A stretch of 64,000 bases of DNA from Methylocystis heyeri (GTDB taxonomy: Bacteria > Pseudomonadota > Alphaproteobacteria > Rhizobiales > Beijerinckiaceae). Of the stretch, positions 63,780-64,000 are shown piece after piece. Location: NCBI RefSeq assembly GCF_004802635.2, contig NZ_CP046052.1, positions 2,790,001 through 2,854,000 of the forward strand. Reading direction: 5' to 3'. The notes under the pieces were generated by a model that had not been told where the DNA came from, did not search any database, and worked only from the letters and a program-made list of their open reading frames with translations. The position numbers and the translations under genes were made by a program. Position 1 is the stretch's first letter, and each line of letters opens with the position of its first letter.

Positions 63780-64000
63780 GGCGGTTCTCCGCTCTCGCCC
63801 GATCCTGTTCCTCCTCGGGATGAGCCTCCACGGCCTCCCAGGGATCGCGCCGATCGGCGTCGAGCCTGACATAGCCGCGCGGGCTCGCAGGCCCGCCCCA
63901 GCCGATTTCGCTCCAGGCGGTCGGATGGCTGTAATAGGCGTTGACGACGTCGTGCAGCACGCGCCTGGCGAAGAACAATTGCGAAGGCATGCCGCGCCAG
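63769..64000 (-). CDS. Gluconate 2-dehydrogenase subunit 3-like protein, C-terminal part (cut by window edge)
   Basis: The 77 in-frame codons at the right edge contain RGMPSQLFFARRVLHDVVNA and HPTAWSEIGWGGPASPRGYV, typical of the C-terminus of gluconate 2-dehydrogenase subunit 3 family proteins. The gene extends beyond the window, so the start is not seen; the first ATG in view (63990) is internal. Its stop lies 11 bases inside the GMC oxidoreductase start, so the two are coupled and probably form one membrane-associated dehydrogenase. Confidence 0.75.
   Translation of the reverse strand, partial: WRGMPSQLFFARRVLHDVVNAYYSHPTAWSEIGWGGPASPRGYVRLDADRRDPWEAVEAHPEEEQDRARAENRHVV

Overview
The window looks like chromosome from a type II methanotroph of the Alphaproteobacteria (Methylocystis/Methylosinus group). 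This rests on a complete particulate methane monooxygenase subunit C gene (pmoC, 46541-47317) with all six metal-ligand positions, high GC with strong GCC/CGG codon preference, fused aroK-aroB, opgGH, and alphaproteobacterial protein families throughout. The genus is an inference.

Layout. 1-10.5 kb: 5' end of cysE, a LemA protein, a kinase-less ethylene-receptor-like membrane sensor, a YcxB-like protein, an NdvA-type glucan exporter, a CorC/HlyC transporter, fused shikimate kinase/dehydroquinate synthase, and a translationally coupled trio (double SnoaL-like, degenerate PhzF-like, degenerate Nudix-like). 10.6-21.2 kb: ilvB-ilvH-ilvC behind a promoter and attenuator-like terminator, then pyrD, a DUF952 gene and opgH-opgG (osmoregulated periplasmic glucans), divergent from glmU. 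21.2-24.4 kb: an accessory insert between glmU and glmS with an IS5-family element that cleanly interrupts a 52-codon gene, and a coupled pair ending in an XRE-ImmA/IrrE protein (toxin-antitoxin-like). 24.5-31.4 kb: glmS, two glycosyltransferase-type genes, an LptF/LptG-type permease and a Wzm/Wzt-type polysaccharide exporter.

31.7-39.4 kb: two two-component systems (NarL type with a DUF3280 gene; OmpR type in an operon with DUF4173 and DUF2809 membrane proteins). 40.3-43.2 kb: a decayed mobile island holding an integrase tail, frameshifted higB and higA, the first 55 codons of a DNA methyltransferase, an intact HNH endonuclease, and two truncated outer-membrane genes joined tail to tail. 43.4-47.3 kb: a Tat-exported amidohydrolase, a GlxA-type regulator and the divergent orphan pmoC. 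47.4-54.6 kb: a six-gene hydrogenase-4/complex-I-like operon (hyfB-C-E-F-G-I) whose large subunit lacks the CxxC motif that binds Ni. 54.8-64 kb: a small XRE regulator, an ABC-2 transporter, an aquaporin with a 5' frameshift, a sensory-rhodopsin-transducer homologue, an SDR, a glycogen-debranching-type gene split by an amber codon, a GMC oxidoreductase and its gluconate-dehydrogenase-subunit-3-like partner (cut by the window end).

Three families of short palindromic repeats recur between genes, one of them overlapping the stop codon of hyfG. No tRNA, rRNA or CRISPR array was recognised.
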